A stretch of DNA of 64,000 nucleotides from Bdellovibrio bacteriovorus str. Tiberius (lineage in GTDB: Bacteria; Bdellovibrionota; Bdellovibrionia; Bdellovibrionales; Bdellovibrionaceae): NCBI RefSeq assembly GCF_000317895.1, contig NC_019567.1:1612001-1676000 (forward strand), given 5' to 3'. The stretch's first letter is position 1. The number at the start of each line of letters is the position of its first letter. Shown piece by piece: positions 8,112 to 15,698 of the stretch. The translations under genes were made by a program, and so were the position numbers. Below the pieces are notes generated by a model. The model was not told the DNA's origin. It saw only the letters and a program-made list of their open reading frames with translations, and did no database searches.

Positions 8112-9329
8112 ATGAAAAATGTTTTTAAAAATTTGATACCTTTGGCGGCGGTAGTGACTTTTGCGGATCCTGCATGGGCCCGGATTCTGGGGGACCCTTC
8201 CGAAAGAACCCGCGTGCTGCTGGAAGAGCAAAAATTTCTTTGCGGTCAGGATGAAACGCTCGTGATCAACGGTGACGTGGAATTCACTCGCAAGAATGAG
8301 GACCTGCGCCAGGCGCCTTTGAATGTTGATTTGATCTGCAAGCGAATTGAATTCAGAAACGGCGGAAGAATTCTGACTCAATCCAATTTGCAGATTGTTG
8401 CCGATTCGATCGACGGCTTTATGAATGTGGAAAGCATTCGCGGAGCAAAAGGGCAGCAGGGGGAATTTGCCCCGGCCGTGCTGGTGCTTGCCAATGATGG
8501 TTCTGCCGGTGCCCGAGGGGGCAATGGCAGTGGCGGCAGCCTGACGGATTCTCCAGAAGACGGAGGCCGAGGTCAGCATGGTTACAACGGGATGGATGGC
8601 CGTGATGGTAACAATGGTGCTCCGGGTGATTCGGGTGTTCATGCTTCTGATATCGTTTTGAAAATCAACCGGATCGAAGGAACCATTGGCTTTCGCATCC
8701 GCGCTGTTGGGGGTGAAGGCGGAACTGGCGGTAAAGGCGGCCGAGGCCAACAAGGTGGTAACGGTGGCGTCGGTGGCGATGGCGGTCGCGGTGGGAATCA
8801 GAAATACGCTATTTGGAATCGCTCGGGCGATGGCGGTGACGGTGGTGATGGGGGACACGGCGGCAATGGTGGCAATGGTGGCGCGGGTGGTGACGGGGGC
8901 CGAGGAGGCAACGGCGGTAAGATCGCTTTGTATGTGGCTGAAATCTTCAACACGCTGGAACTGACCGGAGATGAGTTCGACAACCGCGGAGGCCCCGGAG
9001 GTCAGCCAGGCATGGGTGGCGAAGGTGGTGTCGGTGGCAAAGGGGGCGATGGCGGTAAGGGCGGCGCTTCAGGTACGGCGTTGGTGACCTCAAGTTGTCA
9101 GATTCCCCCTTGTGAAGGTGATAACGGTCGCCATGGCAAGAGAGGTCTTGATGGCAAGCCGGGACTGGCAGGTCCACAAGGGCGCCTGGGGCAGGACGGT
9201 TTGGCTGGCGTCAAAATTCTGGATCCGAAATTCAAATTTGTGAAATCGGTTCCTGAGGACTATTTCGACAAGCTGCCAGAGCTGGGAACAGAAAAGAACC
9301 TGAAAATCCTCAGAATGAAACTTCCGTAA
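8112..9329 (+). CDS. Exported glycine-rich/collagen-like protein 2
   Basis: The start at 8112 is chosen over the ATG at 8106 because AGGGA lies 8 nt before it and only 2 nt before the other, giving 405 residues. A signal peptide (MKNVFKNLIPLAAVVTFADPAWA) precedes a domain of about 100 residues that resembles a beta-strand-rich fold. Two GGx-rich blocks (about 135-275 and 295-330) follow, then collagen-like triplets (GKRGLDGKPGLAGPQG) and a charged C-terminal tail of about 40 residues. The overall plan matches its upstream neighbour but the sequences differ, so they look like old paralogues. It is cotranscribed with the MACPF-like gene 17 bp downstream. Confidence 0.8.
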   Translation: MKNVFKNLIPLAAVVTFADPAWARILGDPSERTRVLLEEQKFLCGQDETLVINGDVEFTRKNEDLRQAPLNVDLICKRIEFRNGGRILTQSNLQIVADSIDGFMNVESIRGAKGQQGEFAPAVLVLANDGSAGARGGNGSGGSLTDSPEDGGRGQHGYNGMDGRDGNNGAPGDSGVHASDIVLKINRIEGTIGFRIRAVGGEGGTGGKGGRGQQGGNGGVGGDGGRGGNQKYAIWNRSGDGGDGGDGGHGGNGGNGGAGGDGGRGGNGGKIALYVAEIFNTLELTGDEFDNRGGPGGQPGMGGEGGVGGKGGDGGKGGASGTALVTSSCQIPPCEGDNGRHGKRGLDGKPGLAGPQGRLGQDGLAGVKILDPKFKFVKSVPEDYFDKLPELGTEKNLKILRMKLP

Positions 9330-9346
9330 AGGACAGGACAAAATTT

Positions 9347-10921
9347 ATGAAAAAAATTATTTTTGTGGTGTTGTTGGTATCGATGCAGTCGTTCGCGCAG
9401 ACAATCAGTTACAGTGAAAATGGTTCTTTGAGGCTGGGCGCCGGGGTGGATATGGATCACCCCGACAGAGCCAAAGCAAACTGTGTTAAAAGCACGGATC
9501 GTGAATGGCTGGATGGCAATACGCCGGTTTCTACCTCGTTTGATCTTAGTATGATTGAGACTTCCAGTGAGCTGGAAAGAAAAATGAATTTTGATGTTCA
9601 GCTGAATGCGGCGGGCACAATCAAGGCCGTGAATTTTGACAGTCAGAATTCCTACCGGGTGATTCATAAGTTTCTGGAAAGCAAGAACAGTCTGAATTTT
9701 GCGCTGACGGCGGAATTTTCCTATGGTCGCAAAGGCCTGACAGAAGAATCCCTGAAGCCCGAGTATCAGACTTTGCTGGATAACGGCAAATGGCAGGAAG
9801 TCTTAAGAAGATGCGGAACGCACTTTGTTTCTGAAGAGATTCACCGATCCAAGGTGGTGGTGCTGATTCACGTGAAGAACTCCCGCACTGAAGACATTAA
9901 AGAACAGATTCTGGATCTGAAGAACAAACTGAAAGTTCCCAAACTGAATTTCGGCGGGGATCTGAATGTTCAGTACAAAGAATTCATCCGCAAGCTGGAC
10001 AAGATTGGTTCGGTTGAAGTGAAGGTGGTTTCGGTCGGCGGGCAAGGGGCGGATGCGCTGGGTGTTTTTGCCAGTGAAATCGCGGTGGATGATCTGCAAA
10101 GCATTAAAAATGCCGCAGAGAAATACTTCCGAAGCTTTACCATCGAGAATTCCCCGGTGTTTGCCTATGTGGTAAAGCCCCTGGATATTTTCGAGGGGGC
10201 AGAAAACATTCGTCCAAGACAGAAAAAATGGCAGCAGTTGAAAGTGCTGGCTGACTGGATTTTTGAGCACGAAGAACTGCTGACCGAAGTCAAAGGCATG
10301 CAAGCCCGGGTCAGCAGAGCGCTTTACACGGTGTACTTTGAACCCAAGGCCGCAGCTCTTGAAACCAGGATCAGCGAGATCCGCTCGCGAGCAGAAGAGT
10401 GTCTGGACCGCTACAACTGCGACAACCTTCCTGCGGTCGCACCATTTTCGATTTACGTGCCATCACGCGCTGTCAGTGCGGTTTCATTGAGTACGCAGTG
10501 TGGGTATCTGCCAGTCAGAAATTCGAACATGCAGATTTTAAGTGATGTCCGCGTGGGACTTGATGTGGATGTGATGTATGCCAAGGATATTGAAAATATC
10601 GAATTGTTCCGTCTGGATCAGAACGGCGAATTTCAGAATGCCAACTATGGACAGAATGAAGAGCTGACGATGGCGAACAATATTCTGGAATCCGAAGTGG
10701 GACGCATCAGAAGATATCAGTCGGTGAACGAGTTTTCCGCCAACCACGTGCTCTCAGATCGCGCCATCCTGTCAGCGCAAGACAGTGTGGTAAAGGCCCA
10801 GGAAATCTTCAACGCCGCCTTCAACTCAATTTACATCATGAAGATCCGATTTAAAGAAGGACAGGATCTAACCCAGATTCTGGGCACCCCTCCGATGAAG
10901 AATTGTTCTGTTTCAAGGTAA
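9347..10921 (+). CDS. Exported MACPF-domain-like protein (candidate pore former)
   Basis: The 524-residue protein has a signal peptide (MKKIIFVVLLVSMQSFA). The region at about 100-280 resembles the membrane-attack-complex/perforin fold. CGTHFVSEE at 156-164 matches the family signature [YWF]-G-T-H-[FY]. A later VVSVGGQG matches the conserved GG turn, and NSPVFAYVVKPL matches the strand that normally closes the domain. Proteins of this family insert into target membranes as oligomeric rings or act as attachment proteins. A C-terminal region of about 240 residues has no recognised family. It is the last gene of the cluster with two Gly-rich proteins. The assignment rests on motifs and needs structural confirmation. 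Confidence 0.6.
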   Translation: MKKIIFVVLLVSMQSFAQTISYSENGSLRLGAGVDMDHPDRAKANCVKSTDREWLDGNTPVSTSFDLSMIETSSELERKMNFDVQLNAAGTIKAVNFDSQNSYRVIHKFLESKNSLNFALTAEFSYGRKGLTEESLKPEYQTLLDNGKWQEVLRRCGTHFVSEEIHRSKVVVLIHVKNSRTEDIKEQILDLKNKLKVPKLNFGGDLNVQYKEFIRKLDKIGSVEVKVVSVGGQGADALGVFASEIAVDDLQSIKNAAEKYFRSFTIENSPVFAYVVKPLDIFEGAENIRPRQKKWQQLKVLADWIFEHEELLTEVKGMQARVSRALYTVYFEPKAAALETRISEIRSRAEECLDRYNCDNLPAVAPFSIYVPSRAVSAVSLSTQCGYLPVRNSNMQILSDVRVGLDVDVMYAKDIENIELFRLDQNGEFQNANYGQNEELTMANNILESEVGRIRRYQSVNEFSANHVLSDRAILSAQDSVVKAQEIFNAAFNSIYIMKIRFKEGQDLTQILGTPPMKNCSVSR

Positions 10922-10984
10922 TAATCAGAAAATCGTTCAATCAAAGCGGGGACCACGTCCCCGCAAACCGAGAGCCCCAGCAAC

Positions 10985-11098
10985 CCAATCTTTCCCCTTT
11001 AAATTCAAGTTCCACAGCGAAGCAAAACGCCAGTGCGAAGCCAGAATCAAAAAGCAAGAGCGAGGATGTGTCCGAAGAATTTAAAGGGGAAAGATTGG
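10985..11098. repeat. Perfect 22-bp inverted repeat next to tRNA-Leu
   Basis: The arms 10985-11006 and 11077-11098 are exact reverse complements with a 70-bp spacer. The right arm includes the last bases of the tRNA, namely the CC of its encoded CCA. On the minus strand it could form a long stem just after the tRNA. It does not look like a simple terminator because of the long loop. Confidence 0.7.
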
Positions 11099-11177
11099 TG
11101 CGGGTGGAGGGACTTGAACCCCCATGCTTTCGCGGAAGATTTTGAATCTTCTGTGTCTACCATTTCACCACACCCGC
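11096..11177 (-). tRNA. tRNA-Leu (anticodon CAA)
   Basis: On the minus strand the acceptor arms GCGGGTG and CACCCGC pair. The anticodon stem GAAGA/TCTTC encloses a TTCAAAA loop with anticodon CAA, which reads UUG. A long variable arm (CCGCGAAAGCATGG) and GGTTCAAGTCC T-loop fit a class II leucine tRNA. The 3' CCA is encoded. Confidence 0.95.
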
Positions 11178-11239
11178 AGTGAGACGTCTTTTGTATTGAA
11201 TTTGCCCGGAACTGACAAGTTCTTTTTAAATAAAAAATG

Positions 11240-11266
11240 AAAAAGGGGCTCAAATAGCCCCTTTTT
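11240..11266. terminator. Bidirectional terminator between protease gene and tRNA-Leu
   Basis: Perfect 11-bp arms AAAAAGGGGCT and AGCCCCTTTTT enclose a 5-nt loop. T-runs lie on both strands, so it can end transcription from the protease gene. Confidence 0.85.
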
Positions 11267-11289
11267 GCTTAATATTTGAGCTAAGTCCA

Positions 11290-11313
11290 GCAGAAGTGCC
11301 GAGGCACTTCTGC
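11290..11313. repeat. GC-rich 11-bp hairpin downstream of the protease gene
   Basis: GCAGAAGTGCC and GGCACTTCTGC form a perfect stem around a 2-nt GA centre, 18 bp beyond the protease stop. There is no T-run on either side. It may be an mRNA-stabilising 3' stem or a short repeat. Confidence 0.6.
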
Positions 11314-11330
11314 CTCCTCGGCAGAGCCGA

Positions 11331-12230
11331 TTACAGAGATCGGATTTTTTCGTTGATCCAATCCAGGTGTTCGCGGACGTCTGTGAACAGGGCGACGCCG
11401 TGGCAGACGCGGACTTTCTTTTCGTCGGTGGCGCGGTTGTCGACACCCATGGAGGTGATTCCCACCAGGGTCAGGTCTGAACCCACTTGATTGTAAAGCG
11501 GACCGCCGGAATCACCGGTGCAAACGCCGGTATTGGCCTGGTCAACGATGATGGTTTTTGGAACAGAAACCGTTTTACCAACCAACGCCAGATAGAAGCT
11601 GGTGCCCAGAACATTGGATGAAGGGGAGGTGGTGAAGCGCAGGGTGCCGGAATCTTCACCTTTTTCAGCGGTGGTACCATAGCCCGTCATAACCAGGCGG
11701 TCGACGTTGGCTATATTATAGGATTTTGTCGGCAAGGAGCGAACTTCATAACCCTCAGGAATGCTGCCCGTGAATTTCAAGACAGCCAGATCCGTTGATG
11801 CATTGTTGAAGTCTGTTTTGTTCCAATAGGAATAAGCATCAGGTACCGCCGTGTCCGTCACCGCACGAACCGTTCTTTTCGGCGCAGAAGCCGCACAGCT
11901 TACACTGTTAGAGAAGGCAATAACCGTCTGGCCGCCAAAGGAGGAAATACAGTGAGCTGCTGTCAAAACTTTATTCTTTGCCACCAGAGTCCCGGTGCAA
12001 ATGCTGACTTCCTCTTTATAGTTTCTATGAATGACCATGACAGTTGATTTGCTAAGTTCATTCCCGGACGCCAGGGTCTGGCCATTCACGATACCGAAAG
12101 ACTGACCGGATACTTCACAGTTCGAAGGTTCTGCTTTTAGTTCACTGCCGCCGCCAGATCCGCCACAGGCACTAATAAGAGAAAGAGACAGAAGAACTGC
12201 AGAGGAACGAAGGAATAGAGCAGGGGACAT
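11331..12230 (-). CDS. Trypsin-like serine protease, lipoprotein (S1 family)
   Basis: This 299-residue protein has a lipobox SLISAC (C22) followed by a Gly/Ser-rich tether, so it is probably lipid-anchored in the envelope. The chymotrypsin-fold triad is complete: H93 in LTAAHC, D147 in STDLAVLK and S241 in GDSGGPL. The mature chain starts near IVNGQ at about 47, so a propeptide may be cleaved there. Paired Cys residues fit disulphides. A substrate cannot be told. An AAGGAGAT ribosome site lies 7 nt before the ATG, and a terminator stands downstream. It is a single-gene unit. Confidence 0.93.
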   Translation of the reverse strand: MSPALFLRSSAVLLSLSLISACGGSGGGSELKAEPSNCEVSGQSFGIVNGQTLASGNELSKSTVMVIHRNYKEEVSICTGTLVAKNKVLTAAHCISSFGGQTVIAFSNSVSCAASAPKRTVRAVTDTAVPDAYSYWNKTDFNNASTDLAVLKFTGSIPEGYEVRSLPTKSYNIANVDRLVMTGYGTTAEKGEDSGTLRFTTSPSSNVLGTSFYLALVGKTVSVPKTIIVDQANTGVCTGDSGGPLYNQVGSDLTLVGITSMGVDNRATDEKKVRVCHGVALFTDVREHLDWINEKIRSL

Positions 12231-12538
12231 CCGGAAATCTCCTTATATAATGTCTACACTCCGGCATCGCCGGACTTGTTCGATCCGAAGTTTTACCAAA
12301 TTTATCCATAGTCGGGGGCACAATGACCCTGGTTTGCAAGAATTTCAGAAAGCGTACTGGAAGTTGTCACAATTCTCGTCACAGCCGGATTTGGCGGTTT
12401 TTGGGGGTGTTCCCGAGACACCGGGGATATCAATAACTTAGACGCTGGCGACGCATTTTGGCGCCGTTGGCATCAGGCTTGCTTTATGCGACCAGTGATA
12501 AAAGGTTTTTTATATAACCAGAACCACGAGGAGATCCT
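12231..12538. other. 308-bp divergent intergenic region
   Basis: It separates the protease gene from the beta-barrel gene. It holds the AAGGAGAT ribosome site of the protease, a TCCGGC/GCCGGA hairpin at 12260-12274, and the GAGGAGAT ribosome site before 12539. A TATATAA-like stretch lies near each start. No small gene is apparent. Confidence 0.6.
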
Positions 12539-13735
12539 ATGAAGAAGTATTTTTATATACTTGCAGCCTTGAGCATCGCACCGACGTTTGCTCTTGCTCA
12601 AAGTATTGAAAGCGATGTTGATGCTGAGCTTGATCAAATGTATTCAAGCCAAACAGCACCTGCTGCTCCAGCTGCCCAGGCTGGAATTGCCAACACCGCG
12701 CCGGTAAGCGGTCAGCCTATTTATATTTTGAATCAGGCGACACCGACTTCCACAGCTCAGTTGCAACAGCAACAAATCCAGAAGCAGCCTACAACTATTA
12801 TTGAGGCTTCTCCGCTGACTGAAAGCCGCGCGGAACAAATCCGTCGTGCTCGTCAGGACGCTGAGATGCAGACTGAGCAACGCATTGTTGAAAAACTTGA
12901 ATCTTCCCGTATGGAAGATGAGAAAAAACGCGCTAACGTTCTATTTGGTGACAAGTTCAACCAGATGAACGAACAGCAGCAACAACAACCTCAAGCTGTT
13001 CAACAGCCTGTGTACGCACAGCCTGTTCAGGTTCAGCAGGTTGAAGAACCGAAAGAAAACACCCGCGACATCATTCGTGAGGAACTGGCTGCTGCCATGA
13101 AAGTGGAAGAAGACACAGCTTTGGCTCCAATCGAAACCAAGTATGTTGCTGGTATCGTCGGGGTGGGTGACTATCCAGATGTTAAGAACGTAAAAGGCAA
13201 CTACTCTTTGGGTGTGGCTTTCGGTAACAAATATGACAACTTCGTGATCGAGGGTTCTTTCCTTTACTCCAACTACACAGTTGAAGGTCAAGGTTACTAT
13301 TCTGGTGGTTACGGTTATAACGGTTACAATAACTATCCGTACAATAACGCGAGCACCTGGATTCCGAACAACATCGACGTGAACCAGTACTCTGGTCAGT
13401 TGGCTGCGAAAGTTCAGTTGTTCAGCGGTATCATCAAGCCAGTCATTGGTGGTTTGGTGTCTTACTCTTACAGATCTTTCAGCTGGTCTAACGACAACTA
13501 CGGTTACTACAACGACACGACTGCGAACTCTCACGCGGTGGATATCGGTACTATCGTGGGTGCGGACCTTGAGTTCTCTCCGAAGTACTCTTTGGGTGTG
13601 GACTTCCGTTACATGTGGAATCTTTCCAGCCGTGTAAACGCGGAAAATACCTGGATGTCTGGACCTCAGTACGGGACTCCGATCGAAAAACTGCAGTATT
13701 ACGTAATGTCTATTGTCGGACGCGTAAATTTCTAA
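12539..13735 (+). CDS. Outer-membrane beta-barrel protein with Gln-rich N-terminal region
   Basis: The 398-residue protein has a signal peptide ending FALA. An Ala/Pro/Gln-rich region with QQQQ runs and a predicted helix (RRARQDAEMQTEQRIVEKLE) covers about 35-185. The C-terminal half (about 200-398) alternates polar and hydrophobic residues and is rich in Tyr, Asn and Gly, ending in VNF. That is typical of a small outer-membrane beta-barrel. T-ending codons and a strong ribosome site (GAGGAGAT) suggest high expression. It has its own terminator. No named family is recognised. The helical part could reach into the periplasm. Confidence 0.75.
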   Translation: MKKYFYILAALSIAPTFALAQSIESDVDAELDQMYSSQTAPAAPAAQAGIANTAPVSGQPIYILNQATPTSTAQLQQQQIQKQPTTIIEASPLTESRAEQIRRARQDAEMQTEQRIVEKLESSRMEDEKKRANVLFGDKFNQMNEQQQQQPQAVQQPVYAQPVQVQQVEEPKENTRDIIREELAAAMKVEEDTALAPIETKYVAGIVGVGDYPDVKNVKGNYSLGVAFGNKYDNFVIEGSFLYSNYTVEGQGYYSGGYGYNGYNNYPYNNASTWIPNNIDVNQYSGQLAAKVQLFSGIIKPVIGGLVSYSYRSFSWSNDNYGYYNDTTANSHAVDIGTIVGADLEFSPKYSLGVDFRYMWNLSSRVNAENTWMSGPQYGTPIEKLQYYVMSIVGRVNF

Positions 13736-13780
13736 TCTAATTAGAAAAGTAAGAAGTTAAATTCCTCAAGTGGTTATCAG

Positions 13781-13813
13781 CCCCCGCCCTAAAAAGCGGG
13801 GGTTGTGTTTTTT
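13781..13813 (+). terminator. Rho-independent terminator of the beta-barrel gene
   Basis: CCCCCGC (13781-13787) and GCGGGGG (13796-13802) form a GC stem with an 8-nt loop, followed by a T-rich run. Confidence 0.9.
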
Positions 13814-13867
13814 CGGAGGGGTGCTTCGTCTGTGGACTCCTGACATTTTCTTCGGCATAGTCTTTTT

Positions 13868-14500
13868 ATGCGCTTTCTTTCTTTAATTCTTTTGTTTGCA
13901 TTGAACGCTCAGGCGGCGACTCTGGTGACGGAGACGGTGGGGCAGGTGTCTGACTATGTGGTCACCAGTCGTGAAGTGCAGATTTCTTTGGTGATTGGGC
14001 AGGTTCTTGAGCCCAGTTCTAAATTGCCCAAAAACACATTGCCGGAAGTGCGCCCGGGGCAGCCCGAGTTTTCTGGGGCCGTGACTCAGGTGTTGCTGGA
14101 GCAGGTTGTGGCTTTGGAAGCGGAAAACTTCAATGTCGCCAGTGTTCCTGATGTGGAAGTCGATGCGGCGGTGGTCAAAGTTGAAAAAGCGGTGGCGGGT
14201 CGTGCTTATTGGGCGGGGATTGAGCCCACTTCCGCGGAAGTGCGCCGTTTCACCACGCGCAAGCTGATTGCCAAAAGCTTCCTGAAGTTCAAAACCAACT
14301 CCATGACCGGGATCATCACTGATCAGGAAGCTCAGGCCTATTACGAGAAAAACCGCGCCAAGTTCGGAAGTTCTCCGTTTGAGGATTTCCGTGACAACAT
14401 CAAGGCGTTTTTGGCCCAGCAGCAGCTGGAAGAGCGCATCCGTTCCTGGTTTGAAGTCATTCAGCGCAAATACAAAGTCCGAAATTTCGTGGCGGAATAA
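13868..14500 (+). CDS. Periplasmic SurA-N-like protein without PPIase domain
   Basis: The 210-residue protein has a signal peptide (RFLSLILLFALNAQA) and then a start typical of SurA-type chaperones (GQVSDYVVTSREVQISL). A C-terminal helical segment (ITDQEAQAYYEKNRAKF ... IRSWFEVIQRKYKVR) resembles the helix that closes the SurA chaperone core. No parvulin domain is present, and at 210 residues it is much shorter than SurA (about 430). It probably binds unfolded envelope proteins, but this is inferred. The stop is 2 bp before the next gene, so the two are cotranscribed. Confidence 0.65.
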   Translation: MRFLSLILLFALNAQAATLVTETVGQVSDYVVTSREVQISLVIGQVLEPSSKLPKNTLPEVRPGQPEFSGAVTQVLLEQVVALEAENFNVASVPDVEVDAAVVKVEKAVAGRAYWAGIEPTSAEVRRFTTRKLIAKSFLKFKTNSMTGIITDQEAQAYYEKNRAKFGSSPFEDFRDNIKAFLAQQQLEERIRSWFEVIQRKYKVRNFVAE

Positions 14501-14502
14501 TT

Positions 14503-14940
14503 ATGCATGTGGAAGTTCTGAAAGGGCCTCAAAAGCCCGCGATGCGTGCCCTGGTCGAGGCGATTCATGCCGAGCAGGGGTTGATGCCGTCTTTTTACTG
14601 GCCTCAGGATCTTCTGGGGGCCGAACTGGCCACGGCTGAAGCCATCGGTGTATTTGAAGGTGAGGTTCTTACGGGTTTTGTTCTTTACCGCGAGACCCCC
14701 GATGTTTGGGAGATCTCTTTGGTGGCAACCCATCCTCAGTTTCGCCGTCGCGGGCTGATGGAGCACCTGTTGAAGCATATGATCGCCGCAAAGGGTCAAG
14801 GTCGGGCGCTGTGGTTGGAAGTTCATGAAGAGAATGTTTCGGCGCAAAAACTCTATGAAAAACTCGGGTTTACGGAAGTTCGTCGACGTCCCCGGTACTA
14901 TAAGGACGGGGCCACGGCCATTTTGTACTCACTATCCTGA
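14503..14940 (+). CDS. rimI: GNAT N-acetyltransferase, RimI-like
   Basis: The 145-residue protein carries the GNAT acetyl-CoA loop as HPQFRRRGLMEHLL near residue 76 and the RimI-type ending ENVSAQKLYEKLGFTEVRRRPRYYKDGATA. RimI acetylates the N-terminal Ala of ribosomal protein S18, and relatives act on other protein N-termini. It is cotranscribed with the SurA-like gene. A terminator follows about 80 bp downstream. The RimI name is likely but not certain because GNAT substrates vary. Confidence 0.8.
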   Translation: MHVEVLKGPQKPAMRALVEAIHAEQGLMPSFYWPQDLLGAELATAEAIGVFEGEVLTGFVLYRETPDVWEISLVATHPQFRRRGLMEHLLKHMIAAKGQGRALWLEVHEENVSAQKLYEKLGFTEVRRRPRYYKDGATAILYSLS

Positions 14941-15017
14941 CCTGTCCGACCCCCAAGGGCTCAGCTCAGATAAACCCTTGCACTTCTTCGATTTTATTGT
15001 TAATTTGGATCCGTTCA

Positions 15018-15044
15018 ATGGGCCCCGCAGGCCCATTTTTTTTT
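15018..15044 (+). terminator. Rho-independent terminator after rimI
   Basis: ATGGGCC (15018-15024) and GGCCCAT (15030-15036) enclose a 5-nt loop and are followed by nine Ts. Confidence 0.9.
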
Positions 15045-15158
15045 GTACCGGCCCCGCCCGGGCAGTTCCCATATGTCGACCCAAAATGTGCGACGAGGTA
15101 GCTGAGACAGGTTCTTAGGGGCTTGTTTGAGCTTATTTTATTTTTAGGATTGAACGAA

Positions 15159-15683
15159 ATGTCAGAGTCTCCATCTTGGATGGCAAAAGTAGAAAAGATC
15201 GCCAACGACGTAGCGGCCGCGCAGGGCTGTGTTCTTTATGATATCGAATTCGTTGGTTTGGGCAAGGGGCGCACGCTTCGTCTTTTTATCGACAGAGAAG
15301 AAGAAGGCGCAATCAGCATTGAGGATTGCACCAACGTGTCCCGCGGCTTGAGCGAAATCCTGGATGCGGATGAAGAGATGATTCCTGGTGGCGAGTACAA
15401 TCTGGAAGTTTCCACTCCGGGTCTGGACCGCCATCTTAAAAAACCATGGCACTTCAAAAAGGCGATTGGCAAAAAGGTTTACATCAAAACCACCAAGTCG
15501 CTGGAGTCCATGGGTGTGGAAGACAAAAAGTGGAAGAGCGCCAAAACCGTCGAAGAGGTTCTTGAATCCGCCGACGAGCAGGGTGTTCGCTTTGTTGTGA
15601 AGGACGTGGAGATCAAAATCCCGTACGCGATGATCGACAGGGCAAAATTGGTTTTTGAATATACTAAAGGTCAGAAAAAGTAA
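15159..15683 (+). CDS. rimP: Ribosome maturation factor RimP
   Basis: Start at 15159 is chosen because AGGA lies 9 nt before it, while an in-frame upstream start at 15123 has none. This gives 174 residues. The family pattern is clear: GCVLYDIEFVGLGKGRTLRLFID, then ISIEDCTNVSRGLSEILD and YNLEVSTPGLDRHLKKP. RimP assists 30S subunit assembly at the S12/S5 region. It is the first gene of the usual rimP-nusA-infB-rbfA-truB order and lies 15 bp before nusA. Confidence 0.95.
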   Translation: MSESPSWMAKVEKIANDVAAAQGCVLYDIEFVGLGKGRTLRLFIDREEEGAISIEDCTNVSRGLSEILDADEEMIPGGEYNLEVSTPGLDRHLKKPWHFKKAIGKKVYIKTTKSLESMGVEDKKWKSAKTVEEVLESADEQGVRFVVKDVEIKIPYAMIDRAKLVFEYTKGQKK

Positions 15684-15698
15684 CGAGAGAGGAAAATC

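Noticed and set aside
7300-9100. GGx repeats as a CRISPR array or tandem DNA repeat
   Set aside because: They are in-frame codons of two exported proteins, with no spacers of constant length.
10985-11098. attL/attR pair of an integrated element at tRNA-Leu
   Set aside because: The arms are inverted, only 70 bp apart and no integrase gene is near.
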